Shown here one piece after another: positions 16,319 through 23,921 of a stretch of DNA of 35,912 nt (position 1 is the first letter of the stretch; each line of letters begins with the position of its first letter). A model generated the notes under the pieces. The model searched no databases, was not told the DNA's origin, and was given only the letters and a program-made list of their open reading frames with translations. Location of the stretch: the NCBI GenBank assembly GCA_016781085.1, contig JADDQZ010000059.1, positions 1 through 35,912 on the forward strand. The letters run 5' to 3'. The position numbers and the translations under genes were made by a program. This DNA comes from Actinomycetota bacterium. GTDB taxonomy: Bacteria; Actinomycetota; Thermoleophilia; Solirubrobacterales; Solirubrobacteraceae.

Positions 16319-16909
16319 ATGTTCCCGATGACTTCACCCCCGGATAGGCACCGGCTGGCCGACGAGGAACTGATGCACCTCGTCCGCGGTGGCGACGCGC
16401 GGGCCTTCGAAGTCATCTACGAACGTCACTCCGGCGCCGCCTTTTCTCTCGCCTACCGCATCATGGGAACCCGCCCTGGTGCAGAGGAAGCGCTGCAAGA
16501 GGCTTTCGTGTCGATCTGGCGCTCTGGCGGCCGCTATGACGCCAGCCGCGGGTCGGTCCGCACTTGGGTGCTCGGCGTCGTTCACAACCGCGCGATCGAC
16601 GGCATCCGGCGCGCCACCGTGCACGACCGTCGGCGTGCCAGCGACGAGGGGATCGCCGAGCGCTTGGAATCCGATGAGCGTGTCGACGTCGAAGTCGGCC
16701 GTCGCCAGGAGTCCGAGCAGATCCGCGAAGCGCTCGACGCGCTGCCGGCCGAGCAAGTCAAGGTCATCGAGCTCGCGTACTACGGCGGCTTCACACATAC
16801 AGAGATCGCCGACATGCTGCAAACCCCTGTCGGAACCATCAAGGGGCGAATGCGGCTAGGCCTCGAAAAGCTTCGCTATCAGCTTGATCAGCAGGGGATG
16901 GTTCGATGA
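16319..16909 (+). CDS. ECF sigma factor, SigK-like
   Basis: A 196-residue ECF sigma factor. Region 2 includes FEVIYERHSGAAFSLAYRI and the EEALQEAFVSIWRSGGRYD segment, then GSVRTWVLGVVHNRAIDGI. Region 4 has LPAEQVKVIELAYYGGFTH and the TPVGTIKGRMRLGLEKLR recognition helix. It is followed, with ATGA overlap, by a zinc-binding RskA-like anti-sigma factor, the classic SigK/RskA arrangement. The start is ATG 16319 or 16328; the AGGGGG ribosome binding site at 16311 is slightly too close for the first and slightly far for the second. Confidence 0.9.
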   Translation: MFPMTSPPDRHRLADEELMHLVRGGDARAFEVIYERHSGAAFSLAYRIMGTRPGAEEALQEAFVSIWRSGGRYDASRGSVRTWVLGVVHNRAIDGIRRATVHDRRRASDEGIAERLESDERVDVEVGRRQESEQIREALDALPAEQVKVIELAYYGGFTHTEIADMLQTPVGTIKGRMRLGLEKLRYQLDQQGMVR

Positions 16910-17673
16910 GCGCCGCCGGACCCGGCCACTCCAACTGGCAGGACTTCGTCGCCCCGTACGTGCTCGGAGCCGTCGAGCCCGGCGAGAAGATCTCGTTCGA
17001 GCAGCACATGGCTGGTTGTCCGGCGTGTCGAGACGAGGCTGACGCGCTGCGTCGCCCGCTCGAAGCGCTGGCGCTCGCCGCTCCCCCATTGGCGCCGCCA
17101 CGTGAACTCGGCAGGGTGATCATGGACACCGTCGAACGGGAAGCCGAAATCCTGCGCGCTGCCGGGCCGGCAGCCGACCGCCCGCAGCCGGCGCGCGTTA
17201 AACGCGTTTCGTGGCGTGAGCGCTTCGGCCTGCAGGAACTCTCACCGGCGTTTGCTTTGGCAGCGACCCTCTTGATCCTGGCGCTCGGCGCGGTCTCGGG
17301 GGCGGTGTTCAGCACGAATCGCTCTCCAGATGAACCACCGCAGTCGCGCATAGTGGCCGGGAAGGTCATGGATGTCGCTCGTGCGCCCAATGCCGATGTT
17401 CGCCTGCAGCTGAGCAGCGACGGCGCGATGCTCGTAGCCGAGCGTCTACCTCAGCCACCCAAAGGCCGCGTCTATCAGGTGTGGCTCAAGCGGCCGAACT
17501 CAAAACCGCGGCCGACGGATGCCCTGTTCATGCCGCGCAAAAACGGGTCAGCCACGGCCGCGATCCGCGGAGGCGTAGGGGGAGTCGAGGCGGTGCTTGT
17601 CTCAGATGAGCCCCCGGGCGGCTCTCCTAATCCCACCAGCAAGCCGCTTCTGCTGGTTCCAACCTCGGCGTAG
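16906..17673 (+). CDS. Anti-sigma factor with zinc domain and RskA domain
   Basis: A 255-residue single-pass membrane protein that should hold the preceding sigma factor inactive. The cytoplasmic zinc-binding anti-sigma domain has H34, C38 and C41 (EQHMAGCPAC). A transmembrane helix lies around 115-135 (FALAATLLILALGAVSGAVF). The outer part is an RskA-type domain with RVYQVWLKR, and ends after a proline-rich tail. The start overlaps the sigma stop (ATGA). Release would need regulated proteolysis; a rhomboid protease is encoded directly downstream, though rhomboids are not the known protease for RskA. Confidence 0.92.
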   Translation: MSAAGPGHSNWQDFVAPYVLGAVEPGEKISFEQHMAGCPACRDEADALRRPLEALALAAPPLAPPRELGRVIMDTVEREAEILRAAGPAADRPQPARVKRVSWRERFGLQELSPAFALAATLLILALGAVSGAVFSTNRSPDEPPQSRIVAGKVMDVARAPNADVRLQLSSDGAMLVAERLPQPPKGRVYQVWLKRPNSKPRPTDALFMPRKNGSATAAIRGGVGGVEAVLVSDEPPGGSPNPTSKPLLLVPTSA

Positions 17674-17705
17674 CAGCGCTGTGAAGCGCTGCTAGCGTCG
17701 CTTTT
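17671..17705 (+). terminator. Strong hairpin with T-run after the anti-sigma gene
   Basis: Perfect 10-bp stem (17671-17680 / 17685-17694) closed by a GTGA tetraloop and followed by CTTTTC at 17701-17706. It includes the anti-sigma stop codon and ends just before the rhomboid start at 17709. It could separate the two genes. Confidence 0.6.
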
Positions 17706-17708
17706 CCC

Positions 17709-18575
17709 ATGGCTACGTGCTACCGCCACCCCGCGCATGAGACCGGCGTCTCGTGCTCGAACTGCGCGAATCCCATCTGCACGGATTGCATGACGGCCAC
17801 GTCGGTCGGGATGCGCTGCCCGGAGTGCGCGAAGCAAAAGACGAAAATCCACACGCTGGCGTCGTTGCAGGCCGAGCCGAGGGTGACTTATGTCTTGATT
17901 GCACTCTGCGTGATGGCGTTCATCGCGGACTCGGTGTTGAGCGCCTCACTCGGCGGCGGTGGCGTTGTTCAGCGCCAAGGGGCGTTGATCGGTATCGGGG
18001 TCGACGCCCAGGGTCCCTACGGCGTCGCTGAAGGCGAATACTGGCGTCTGATCACCGGCGGCTTCCTGCACGGGGGCCTGCTGCACATCGGCTTCAACAT
18101 GTACATCCTGTACTGGCTCGGAACCATGCTCGAGCCGTCCCTGGGGCATGTCCGCTTCCTTTCGCTTTACCTCGCCTCTCTGCTGGCGGGCTCGTTCGGA
18201 GCCCTGCTGCTCAACCCGACCGATCATACGGTCGGTGCGTCCGGAGCGGTATTCGGACTTATGGGCGCGGCGTTCGTGATGCAGCGCGCCCGGGGTATCG
18301 ATCCGATGCAAACCGGCATCGGAATGGTGCTCCTGCTCAACCTGGGCTTATCGTTTCTGTTGCCAGGCATATCGATCGGTGGGCATCTTGGGGGCTTGGT
18401 CGGCGGCGGACTGGCCGCTCTCGCCATCGAGCGCATCGCGCGAGTCCGCTCGCCATGGCCGACGGCAGCTGTCTGCGCGGCCGTTGGTGCGGTGTCGGTG
18501 GCCGGAAGCGTCTGGGCGTCTCTTGCGGAGCGCGCAGAGCTGACGGCTGCGATCGCCGTCTTCTTAGGATCCTGA
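17709..18575 (+). CDS. Rhomboid family intramembrane serine protease with zinc finger
   Basis: A 288-residue protein. The N-terminal 40 residues carry a B-box-like metal site: C4, H7, C16, C19, C24, C27, C37 and C40. Six or seven membrane helices follow. The catalytic serine is S178 in GASGA and the histidine H226 in GGHLGG; the HIGFN motif in the second helix (126-130) is also typical. Such proteins cut single-pass membrane proteins. The B-box/rhomboid pairing is frequent in actinobacteria. ATG 17709 is immediately after a terminator-like hairpin. The rhomboid could act on membrane proteins of the neighbourhood, but nothing in the sequence proves it. Confidence 0.93.
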   Translation: MATCYRHPAHETGVSCSNCANPICTDCMTATSVGMRCPECAKQKTKIHTLASLQAEPRVTYVLIALCVMAFIADSVLSASLGGGGVVQRQGALIGIGVDAQGPYGVAEGEYWRLITGGFLHGGLLHIGFNMYILYWLGTMLEPSLGHVRFLSLYLASLLAGSFGALLLNPTDHTVGASGAVFGLMGAAFVMQRARGIDPMQTGIGMVLLLNLGLSFLLPGISIGGHLGGLVGGGLAALAIERIARVRSPWPTAAVCAAVGAVSVAGSVWASLAERAELTAAIAVFLGS

Positions 18576-18577
18576 GA

Positions 18578-18609
18578 CGGCCCCAGCCGGGATACCGAGC
18601 TCGGGGCCG
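18578..18609 (+). terminator. Hairpin between convergent genes
   Basis: CGGCCCC (18578-18584) pairs with GGGGCCG (18603-18609), 7 bp, between the rhomboid stop and the SRPBCC stop. No clear T-run; candidate bidirectional terminator. Confidence 0.35.
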
Positions 18610-18633
18610 GACGGGCAGACCGTCAGACGCCAC

Positions 18634-19059
18634 TCAGCCGGTGAGCCGGGAACGCAACGCGTCCAGCGACGAGCGGACGGCTTGTTCGGCGAGTGCCTTC
18701 TTGACGGAACCCGGCACAAACCCACCGACGTCGAATGACACGCGATAGGTGCAGCGCGTCGACTGGTTGCCGAGATCTTCGAACAGCCATTGGCCGTCGA
18801 CGTCTTTGGCGTCGCCCTCGACGTAATCCCAGCTGATCCGGTGCGAGCGTTCGAGCTTGTGGCGCAGCACGTAGCGAACTTCGCGGAGCTTGGCGTCGAC
18901 ACGGAACTCGACGGTGACCGTGTCTCCGGCCCGCTCGAGGACAGTGACGTCTTTGAACGCCTGCATCCACGTGGGGTAGCTCTCAAAAGCGGTGACCGTG
19001 TCAAAGCAGACGTCGGCGGCGACGGGCATGACTTCGGAATGCTCGGCCATGATGCTCAC
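18634..19059 (-). CDS. SRPBCC / START-like ligand-binding protein
   Basis: A 141-residue helix-grip protein of the polyketide cyclase/coenzyme Q-binding COQ10 group. Visible features are the N-terminal strand with VMPVAADVCFDTVTAFESYP, the WMQAFKDVTVLERAGDTVTVEF strands, a WDYVEGDAKDVDGQWLFED loop, and the C-terminal long helix (VKKALAEQAVRSSLDALRSRL). Members bind hydrophobic ligands; no ligand can be predicted. GTG 19059 overlaps the stop of the BtuF-like gene (GTGA); ATG 19050 is the alternative. Confidence 0.85.
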   Translation of the reverse strand: MSIMAEHSEVMPVAADVCFDTVTAFESYPTWMQAFKDVTVLERAGDTVTVEFRVDAKLREVRYVLRHKLERSHRISWDYVEGDAKDVDGQWLFEDLGNQSTRCTYRVSFDVGGFVPGSVKKALAEQAVRSSLDALRSRLTG

Positions 19060-19946
19060 AGAAGTACCTCCAAAACCGGCGCCGCGGCGTCGGGAAAGCG
19101 ATCGGGATGCAATACGTGGGCGACGAGCTCGAGCCCCGACACCAAGCGTGCCCCAGGTCGCGAGAACAAGGCCGCGGAATCCACCGCCACCACGCGGCGA
19201 GCGCCGGTCGCGGCGAGCTCATCGGCGAACGCCTCGGCTTCGTCGAGTCCTTGCTCGGCGTCGCTGTCGCGCAGCATGACGACTACGACTTCGGGCTGCA
19301 TCGCGGTGAGCTCCTCCCAAGAAGTTGGTTCGGACTGCTCGCCGGCGAAGCCGAGGACGTCATCGCCGCCGGCGTATTCGATCAGCTGAGGAGTCCACAA
19401 GCCGGCTGCGCGAATCGGGTCAAGCCACTCCAGCGCCGCCACGCGCACGCGCCGTGCGCCGCGGGCGGTGACGCGGACGCGGTCGATGCGATCGGCGGCG
19501 TCACGGATCAAGTCCACCGCGGCGTCTTTGGAGTCCGTAGCCGACGCCAGTGTGCGGACATCGCCGAGGACTTCTCCGATCGTCGTGGGGTCAAGGATGA
19601 TCACTTCCGGCCGGGGATCCATGCGGGTCAACAGCGCCTGGAGCTCCTCCTCGCTCACCCCGGCGGCCGTCATCGACCCGCGCGTGACGATCAACTCCGG
19701 TGCCAGCGCGCGCAGGCGGTCACCGTCGAGACCGTACAACCCGCGCCCGGCCTCGGTCAACGCCCGGACGGCGTCATCGATCTCCGCCGCTTCGAGACCC
19801 TCAGGCAGCACCGGGTAGGTGACTCGCGGGAGATCCTGGGCGGACACGGGGAAGTCACAGGCGTGCGAAACGGCGACGATGTCGTCGCCGTGGCCTAGGG
19901 CGAACAACATCTCCGTGGAAGCCGGTGACAACGAAGCGATGCGCAT
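19056..19946 (-). CDS. BtuF-like cobalamin/periplasmic-binding-fold protein, no signal peptide
   Basis: A 296-residue helical-backbone binding protein. The N-terminus MRIASLSPASTEMLFALG and the following HACDFP and LPRVTYP segments match the stand-alone cobalamin-binding proteins related to BtuF. It continues with APELIVTRGS, a long helix, and WEELTAMQPEVVVVML in the second lobe. There is no signal peptide or lipobox, and no ABC transporter is next to it, so a cytoplasmic or otherwise non-transport role is possible. ATG 19946 gives the standard N-terminus; an earlier start adds eight unrelated residues. It is translationally coupled to an SRPBCC gene. Confidence 0.82.
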   Translation of the reverse strand: MRIASLSPASTEMLFALGHGDDIVAVSHACDFPVSAQDLPRVTYPVLPEGLEAAEIDDAVRALTEAGRGLYGLDGDRLRALAPELIVTRGSMTAAGVSEEELQALLTRMDPRPEVIILDPTTIGEVLGDVRTLASATDSKDAAVDLIRDAADRIDRVRVTARGARRVRVAALEWLDPIRAAGLWTPQLIEYAGGDDVLGFAGEQSEPTSWEELTAMQPEVVVVMLRDSDAEQGLDEAEAFADELAATGARRVVAVDSAALFSRPGARLVSGLELVAHVLHPDRFPDAAAPVLEVLL

Positions 19947-20146
19947 ACGGCCCACAGGATGGCAGCGCAATAGAAGGTCGCGGCGTCGGGGGCGACCGTC
20001 GTGTAAAGACGTCGCCGACCGGAAACTGTGGCTGGGCGCATTGCAGGTAGGACCTTGGTGCTACTGTGCGCCGCAGTCGCCTTGATGAACGACGACGACT
20101 CCTCACGAAGTAACGGCGCGCTTTCGGCGCGCCCCCGGAGCCTTTC

Positions 20147-21481
20147 ATGACGGCGCTGTTGCTGGTGGCCGTCATCGTTCTGGTGCTGCTCAACGGCTAC
20201 TTCGTGGCCGCGGAGTTCGCGCTCGTGCGCGTGCGCCGTGCGCACCTCGAAAAAGAGGCCGCCGAAGGGCGCCGCGGGGCGCAAACCGCGATGCGGCTGC
20301 TCGACGACATGTCGCGCTACCTCTCGGCTTGTCAGCTCGGCATCACGCTGACTTCGCTGGGAATCGGCTTTCTCGGTGAGCCGGCCATTGCGACCTTGAT
20401 CGAGCGTTCCATCGGCGAGCGCTTGGACCACGGCGTAACGCTGGCGATCTCCATAGCCACTGCGTTCCTGATCACCACCTCGCTGCACATAACGCTCGGG
20501 GAGCAGATCCCGAAGATCTGGGCGATCCAGCATTCGGAGCGCGCCGCGCGCATCATCGCGCGGCCATTGTTCATCTTCACGCGCATCTTCCACCCGTTCA
20601 TCGCGGTCCTCAATGCCGTGTCCAACGCCGCTTTGCGTCTGATGGGGGTCAAGACGGCCGGGGATTTAGACGACGGTGAGACGCCCGAAGAGCTCAAAGT
20701 CCTCATCCAGCAGTCGCTGAGCGGCGGCAAGCTCGATCCCGGTGAAGCGACGATGTTGACCGGCGTCTTTCACCTTCATGAGCAGGAGGCGCGCCAAGTC
20801 ATGACTCCGGCGCCGGCGGTGGTGATGGTGGATCTGACCGAAAACGTCGAAACCGCGCTGCGGCGATGCGTAGCTTCAGGCCACACGCGGCTTGTCGTGA
20901 CCGAGGATCACTCCAACGACCACGTGCGCGGAATGGTGCATTCCAATGCGCTGGTGGAGCAGATGATGCGCGAAGGGCCGGACGCGTCGGTTGAGTCGCT
21001 CGTGCGCGAAGTCCCGATCGTCCCCGAAACCAAGCCGCTGGACGACTTGCTGACAGATCTACAGCGCCAGCGGGCATCGATGGCCATCGTCGTGGACGAG
21101 TACGGCCGCACCGCCGGCATCGTGACCGTCGAAGACATCGTCGAGGAAGTCGTCGGCGAGATCGTCGACGAGACAGACCCACTCGGCGGCGCCGTCCGCC
21201 GGCTGCCCAACGGCGACTGGTTCGTGCGCGGTCACGTCGCGATTTCTGACCTCGTCGACTACGGGTTGGGCCTGCCGATCGATTCAGATGCCTACAACTC
21301 GGTCGGCGGCTTCGTCTTCGGCGAGCTCGGCCGGCTGCCCAAGCGCGGAGACACTGTCAACTGCGACGGATTCTCGATCCGCGTGGAGTCCGTGCGCGAG
21401 AACCGGATTGAGGCGATCCGGGTGCGGGAGCGCGGTCCGGCGCTGGACGCCGGCGCAGTCGTCGCGCGGCCGCAGCAATAG
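20147..21481 (+). CDS. CNNM/CorC family membrane protein (HlyC/CorC, TerC-like group)
   Basis: A 444-residue protein. The N-terminal CNNM transmembrane domain (about 1-180) contains FVAAEFALVRVRR and the CQLGITLTSLGIGFLGEP segment, typical of the family. Two CBS domains follow (about 200-340, including RQVMTP, VVDEYGRTAGIVTVEDI and VEEVVGEI), then a CorC_HlyC transporter-associated domain with GDWFVRGHVAISDL at the C-terminus. Members are linked to magnesium or cobalt export; the old hemolysin name is misleading. A GGAG ribosome binding site precedes ATG 20147. It converges with the GH15 gene. Confidence 0.93.
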   Translation: MTALLLVAVIVLVLLNGYFVAAEFALVRVRRAHLEKEAAEGRRGAQTAMRLLDDMSRYLSACQLGITLTSLGIGFLGEPAIATLIERSIGERLDHGVTLAISIATAFLITTSLHITLGEQIPKIWAIQHSERAARIIARPLFIFTRIFHPFIAVLNAVSNAALRLMGVKTAGDLDDGETPEELKVLIQQSLSGGKLDPGEATMLTGVFHLHEQEARQVMTPAPAVVMVDLTENVETALRRCVASGHTRLVVTEDHSNDHVRGMVHSNALVEQMMREGPDASVESLVREVPIVPETKPLDDLLTDLQRQRASMAIVVDEYGRTAGIVTVEDIVEEVVGEIVDETDPLGGAVRRLPNGDWFVRGHVAISDLVDYGLGLPIDSDAYNSVGGFVFGELGRLPKRGDTVNCDGFSIRVESVRENRIEAIRVRERGPALDAGAVVARPQQ

Positions 21482-21534
21482 GCAGCGGCAAAGCTTCCGG
21501 TGCGTCCTGCACCCTGAGGCGGCTCGGCGCCCGC

Positions 21535-21557
21535 GGGGGCGGCTCCGCGCCGCCCCC
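21535..21557 (+). terminator. GC-rich hairpin between convergent genes
   Basis: 9-bp perfect stem GGGGGCGGC / GCCGCCCCC with loop TCCGC, 53 bases after the CNNM stop and just before the GH15 stop. Likely bidirectional terminator, although no T-run is present. Confidence 0.5.
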
Positions 21558-21562
21558 CTCGC

Positions 21563-23386
21563 TCAGGCAGCGGCGTCGCCCGCGTCGGCCAAGGCGAAAG
21601 CACAGACGATCAGCGCGATGTGCGTGAACGCCTGAGGGTAGTTGCCGAGTTGTTGGCCGTCGGGAGTCAGCTCTTCGGCAAGCAACCCGAGATCGTTGGC
21701 ACAGCCCCAGACCCGGTCGAAGACTTCCTGCGCTCCCGCGCGGTCACCGATCGCGATTAGTGCACTTGCCAGCCACAGCGAGCAGATGCTGAAAGTGCCT
21801 TCCTCCTGACCGGAAAAGCCGTCATCGGTGTCTTGCACGTGATACCGGTCGACGAGTCCGCCGCGAGTCAAGTGCTGTTGCGTGGCGCGAACGGTGCCTA
21901 CGAAGCGCGGGTCGTCAGCGGCAATGAAGCCGACTGACGCGAGCGTGAGGTTCGAAGCGTCCAGCGATCCAGAGCCGTAGTACTGGGTGAAGGCGCCAAG
22001 CTCGTGGTCATAGCCGCGGTCGAGCACCTGGGCGTGGATCTCGTCTCGGTCCCGGTCCCATCCCTCTAGCGCGGGATCGGTGAAGCCGTCGAGCTCGGCC
22101 AGCCGTACCGCGCGGTCGAGCGCAACCCAGCACATGACTTTGGAGTAAACGAAGTGCTGCGGATCTCCGCGCACCTCCCAGATTCCTTCATCCGGCTCGC
22201 GCCACTCGCGCTGCGCGCGGTTGGCGAGCGCGCGGATCAGTCGCCAGCGGTGCTGGTTGAGTCGGTCCCCGCTGTTGCGGCGGACGGTCCAGATGGCGTC
22301 GGCGAGCTCGCCGTAGGTGTCGATCTGGCGCTGCGCGGCGGCGTCGTTTCCAACGCGGACGGGACGCGAGCCCTTGTGGCCGTCGAGGTGGTCGAGTTGC
22401 GATTCGGGCAGCTCGGACTCGCCGCCGATCCCGTACATGATCTGGAGATCCTCGACGCCCGTCGAGAGCGTGATCATCTTCAACCAGTCGAGCCACGATT
22501 CAGCCTCGTGGTGCTTGCCGACTTCCGATAGAGCGCCGAGCGTCAGCGTGGCGTCACGCAGCCAGGAGTAGCGATAGTCCCAGTTTCGGGTGCCGCCGAG
22601 GCACTCTGGCAGCGACGTCGTTGGGGCGGCGACGATGGCGCCCGTCGGCTCGTATTGCAGGCCTTTGAGCACTAGCGCTGAGCGCTCCACGAGTTGCGCG
22701 TGCTCGGCGGGAAGTCTGAGATCCGTCGTCCAGCGCTGCCAGCGCCGCACCGTGCGGACCAACGATGCGGGCAGATCGGAGGGACCGGGCCGGTTGAGGC
22801 CGAGCGAGAAGTCGTGGGCTTCACCGGCCCAAACCGTGCGATGCTCGATTCCGGCGACTACGCCGTCGGCCACAAGCCGGTCGCCGTCGGGCAGATCGAT
22901 GACGAGCCAGCCCAACCGCTGCTGCCAGTCCAGCGGCCCGTGGAGATTGAAGTTCGGTCGCGGATCGCAGAGCAGCTCGAGCTCGACGCTGCCTTGAAGG
23001 CCTTCCAAGCGGCGGCACAGCGCCTGCCGAGAACCCGCGTGCATCCAGTCGGTTAGGCGAACGGTGCCGGTTTGCGTGTGGAAGGTCGTCTCAACGACAT
23101 TGGTGTGCGGTAGATACCGGCGCGTCGATTCAAAAGTGCCGACCGGCCGGATACACCAGCTTCCGCCTTGCCGCGAGTCGAGAATCGAAGCGAAGAGGGC
23201 CGGTGAATCAAAGCGCGGCCAGCAGAGCCACTCGACCACGCCGTCGGAAGAGACAAGCGCCGAAGAACGGCAGTCAGACAGAAATGCGTAGTCGGAGATG
23301 GCGGCGTAACCCGCGGCATCGCGCTCGGGACGCCGCGGCAGGCGCGTCGGTTCGGCGACAGGCGTGTACGGGTCGATCAGGCGCAT
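21563..23386 (-). CDS. Glycoside hydrolase family 15 (glucoamylase/trehalase type)
   Basis: A 607-residue (alpha/alpha)6-barrel hydrolase with the extra N-terminal beta domain common in bacterial and archaeal GH15 enzymes. The N-terminus has ISDYAFLSDCRSSALVSSDG and WLCWPRFDSPALFA; the barrel starts at about residue 260 and contains GTRNWDYRYSWLRDA, EGTFSICSLWLASAL with the general-acid glutamate, and the catalytic-base region EELTPDGQQLGNYPQAFTH. Actinobacterial relatives include trehalases, so trehalose or short maltodextrins are both possible substrates. It has no signal peptide and should be cytoplasmic. ATG 23386 (MRLIDPY) is preferred over an upstream ATG at 23431. The long leader contains a structured candidate RNA. 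Confidence 0.92.
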   Translation of the reverse strand: MRLIDPYTPVAEPTRLPRRPERDAAGYAAISDYAFLSDCRSSALVSSDGVVEWLCWPRFDSPALFASILDSRQGGSWCIRPVGTFESTRRYLPHTNVVETTFHTQTGTVRLTDWMHAGSRQALCRRLEGLQGSVELELLCDPRPNFNLHGPLDWQQRLGWLVIDLPDGDRLVADGVVAGIEHRTVWAGEAHDFSLGLNRPGPSDLPASLVRTVRRWQRWTTDLRLPAEHAQLVERSALVLKGLQYEPTGAIVAAPTTSLPECLGGTRNWDYRYSWLRDATLTLGALSEVGKHHEAESWLDWLKMITLSTGVEDLQIMYGIGGESELPESQLDHLDGHKGSRPVRVGNDAAAQRQIDTYGELADAIWTVRRNSGDRLNQHRWRLIRALANRAQREWREPDEGIWEVRGDPQHFVYSKVMCWVALDRAVRLAELDGFTDPALEGWDRDRDEIHAQVLDRGYDHELGAFTQYYGSGSLDASNLTLASVGFIAADDPRFVGTVRATQQHLTRGGLVDRYHVQDTDDGFSGQEEGTFSICSLWLASALIAIGDRAGAQEVFDRVWGCANDLGLLAEELTPDGQQLGNYPQAFTHIALIVCAFALADAGDAAA

Positions 23387-23644
23387 GGGGAAGATTTCCG
23401 CGAGCGGTGACTCAGGCAACCGAAGAAGCATTCGTCGCGTGCCGGCGCGACGGCGGTCGCGTCGCCCTGTTCATGGCGGCCACAGACGACACGGTTGTCC
23501 GCAGCGGCGCTCTTGCTTGCGCTGGCAACGATATGAGTCGTCATGCCCCATAGATCGGCCGCAAACCACCATTGTCAAGAGCGAGTCGACATTAGACCGT
23601 CGCGGTCGGCGCGCCCGTCCACTGCAAAACATTGGCGGCGGGAT
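23387..23644. other. Part of a gene-free stretch between GH15 and the SDR
   Basis: No reading frame here looks protein-like in either direction; the open frames across it have arginine-rich shadow composition. It may be the 5' leader of the GH15 gene. Only weak promoter-like words are seen. The rest of the 535-base gap is the structured element at 23645-23850 and a short spacer. Confidence 0.5.
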
Positions 23645-23850
23645 TGCAAGCGTCTGCGTTCCGCGGTACGTTTGCCGTCTCATCGGCCATCGCAGGCCGG
23701 GGGAGGGAGATCCTGGGGAGGATCTACCGCTGAACACGACGCGGCCGGCTCAGGGGAGCGAGCCGGCCGCGAAGTGTCTAGCTGAGGGGAAGGACCCGCA
23801 GGAGGGGGAACTCCTTGCGGGTCTTAAGGCGATGAGGGGAAGTCGTCGCT
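23645..23850. ncRNA. Candidate structured RNA with repeated GGGG/UCCCC loops
   Basis: Successive hairpins on plus coordinates: 23646-23675 (GCAAGCGT with ACGTTTGC, one wobble pair); CGGCC-ATCGCA-GGCCG near 23684-23699; 23708-23725 (7 bp perfect, loop GGGG); 23741-23770 (11 bp perfect, loop AGGGGAGC); 23793-23823 (12 bp with one bulged T, loop GGGGAA); 23829-23849 (7 bp with one wobble, loop GGGGAAG). A single-stranded AGGGGAAGG lies at 23785-23793. Thus every strong loop shows GGGG on plus, or UCCCC on minus. The strand is undecided. Minus would give C-rich loops like those of sRNAs that pair with Shine-Dalgarno sequences, or like actinobacterial 6C RNA; plus would give GGA loops as in CsrA sponges. 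It does not match tmRNA, RNase P, SRP RNA or the ydaO riboswitch as I know them. Confidence 0.55.
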
Positions 23851-23851
23851 A

Positions 23852-23880
23852 GTTCTAGGCTTCCCCGCGTTCCTGAACAA
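23852..23880 (-). promoter_or_regulatory. Weak promoter-like element for a minus-strand RNA
   Basis: On the minus strand, TTGTTC (23875-23880), a 17-base spacer and TAGAAC (23852-23857). The -35 has three of six matches and the -10 four of six. The predicted start, about 23845, would fall inside the outermost hairpin, so the support is weak. Confidence 0.2.
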
Positions 23881-23921
23881 GAGCTAAAGATTTGCGCTCG
23901 CCGGAGTGTTGGCGCGTTGCC

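Noticed and set aside
23645-23850. Identity as tmRNA, RNase P RNA, SRP RNA or ydaO (c-di-AMP) riboswitch
   Set aside because: None of the conserved core words of these RNAs were found; the repeated GGGG loops do not fit them. The ydaO idea was tested because disA is present.
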